A stretch of 6,540 bases of DNA, taken from NCBI GenBank assembly GCA_003446315.1, contig DMBA01000104.1, positions 1 through 6,540 of the forward strand, read 5' to 3'. The stretch's first letter is position 1. Each line of letters begins with the position of its first letter. A program made the translations under genes and the position numbers. This DNA comes from Ruminococcus sp. (GTDB taxonomy: Bacteria > Bacillota > Clostridia > Oscillospirales > Ruminococcaceae). Below are positions 5,693-6,540 of this stretch, in pieces. The notes beneath the pieces are model-generated. The model searched no databases, was not told where the DNA came from, and worked only from the letters and a program-made list of their open reading frames with translations.

Positions 5693-6540
5693 GCGTTTGC
5701 CGCAGCCGCTGCATGCTGCATCTGAAGCGCTGCCTGCTCCGTGAATCTCCGGATATTGGAAACATTCACGATTTTCTCGCTGCTGCTGCCGTTCGGTACG
5801 ATCAAAGTCGGTGCCTGATGAATGTCATACTTCTGCACAAGCTCCGGTTCTTCATCTGCGATCACCTTCTGATACGCAATGCCTGCCTGATTCAGAAAGC
5901 GCTCTGCCATCTTGCAGTTCGGGCAGGTGCGCGTTGCAAACAGCAAAACCTGATCTTCTGCCGGTGCTTCCGGTTCGGTCGTTTCGCTCAGATTGACCAC
6001 GCTTTTGCGCTGCATAATGCTCCGTTCAATGACATATTCCTTCCGGTCTTTGAATTCCTGCGCTTTGCCGTCATTGAAGTTTTTCACCGGACGATAATAA
6101 CCTGTGATGCGGCTGTAAACCTCTGTTTCGCATCCGCATTCCGGACAGACATACTGCTCGCCGACCAGATAACCGTGATTCTTGCAGACCGAATAAGTCG
6201 GCGACATCGTATAATAAGGCAGCTTATAATTCTCTGCGATCTTGCGCACGAGATTTGCGGCAGATTTCCAATCCGGCAGCTTTTCGCCCAGAAATGCGTG
6301 GAATACCGTACCCGATGTATAGCGCGTCTGGAGATCATCCTGAATATCCAGTGCAGAGAAAATATCTTCTGTATAGCCGACCGGCAGGTGCGAGCTGTTC
6401 GTATAATACGGTGTCTGACCGGGCTGCGCTGCCGTGATGATATCCGGATACCGCGCAACATCATGTTTTGCAAGCCGATAGGTCGTGGATTCTGCCGGCG
6501 TTGCTTCCAGATTGTAAAGGTCGCCGTACTGCTCCTGATA
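5689..6540 (-). CDS. nrdD: Anaerobic ribonucleoside-triphosphate reductase NrdD, C-terminal part, fused to a glutaredoxin-like domain (5' end outside window)
   Basis: Class III ribonucleotide reductase makes dNTPs anaerobically by glycyl-radical chemistry. The open frame runs to the window edge, giving the last 283 residues; an internal GTG at 6249 is not the start. The NrdD run PYYTNSSHLPVGYTEDIF is at visible residues 58-75, followed by TSGTVFHAFLGEKLPDW near 86-92. Next comes the zinc-site region C119-KNH-GYLVGEQYV-C132-PE-C135-G-C137. The glycyl-radical loop is SRITGYYRPV with the radical Gly at visible residue 147 (codon 6100-6102), then NFNDGKAQEFKDRKEY. NrdD normally ends soon after this. 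Here a Pro/Glu-rich linker (about 185-197) leads to a thioredoxin-fold domain: LLFATRTCPNCKMAERF with Cys at visible residues 206 and 209, then the cis-Pro motif QAPTLIV, and an Ala-rich tail. The domain probably re-reduces the active-site disulfide in place of formate. The NrdG activase gene is not in the window. Confidence 0.95.
   Translation of the reverse strand, partial: YQEQYGDLYNLEATPAESTTYRLAKHDVARYPDIITAAQPGQTPYYTNSSHLPVGYTEDIFSALDIQDDLQTRYTSGTVFHAFLGEKLPDWKSAANLVRKIAENYKLPYYTMSPTYSVCKNHGYLVGEQYVCPECGCETEVYSRITGYYRPVKNFNDGKAQEFKDRKEYVIERSIMQRKSVVNLSETTEPEAPAEDQVLLFATRTCPNCKMAERFLNQAGIAYQKVIADEEPELVQKYDIHQAPTLIVPNGSSSEKIVNVSNIRRFTEQAALQMQHAAAAANA

Noticed and set aside
4739..5725. Long plus-strand open frame (328 codons) opposite trxB
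   Set aside because: It lies exactly antisense to a well-conserved gene, has a Cys/Arg-rich composition with no family motif, and would cover the leu promoter. It is a shadow of trxB codon use.
5689..6249. A separate 186-residue gene starting at GTG 6249
   Set aside because: The same frame stays open to the window edge and the upstream 97 residues are conserved NrdD sequence, so this is an internal Val codon of a partial gene.

Overview
The window reads almost entirely from the minus strand. It looks like a piece of an anaerobic Clostridia chromosome, most likely a Ruminococcus/Oscillospiraceae-type gut or rumen bacterium. That assignment is inference from four things: a strictly anaerobic (glycyl-radical) ribonucleotide reductase, a T-box-like attenuator, strong AGGAGG-type ribosome sites, and protein sequences that resemble clostridial versions. 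Base composition is about half G+C. I see no mobile element, CRISPR array, rRNA or tRNA.

Layout in transcription order (high to low coordinates). (1) 6540-5689: the C-terminal 283 residues of the anaerobic ribonucleotide reductase NrdD, whose 5' end lies outside the window. It has a zinc-site region, the glycyl-radical loop and then a fused glutaredoxin/thioredoxin-like domain with a CPNC motif. (2) 5692-4784: a thioredoxin-reductase-like flavoprotein that overlaps nrdD by 4 bases (ATGA). (3) 4783-4602: a dense control region holding a near-consensus promoter 8 bases after the trxB stop, a short T-box-like leader and a strong intrinsic terminator. (4) 4601-1: the leucine operon leuA-leuC-leuD-leuB, complete and tightly packed; the window starts exactly on the leuB stop codon.

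How the parts work together. LeuA makes 2-isopropylmalate from acetyl-CoA and 2-ketoisovalerate, LeuCD isomerises it, and LeuB oxidises it to the precursor of 2-ketoisocaproate, one transamination short of leucine. The terminator lies between the leu promoter and leuA, so the operon must be controlled by attenuation. The leader is too short for a canonical T-box Stem I and contains no leucine codon, so how it senses leucine status is the main puzzle here. The nrdD-redoxin fusion and the overlapping reductase gene look like a self-contained electron relay that would re-reduce the ribonucleotide reductase. The reductase lacks the usual NADPH 2'-phosphate motif, so its electron donor is an open question.
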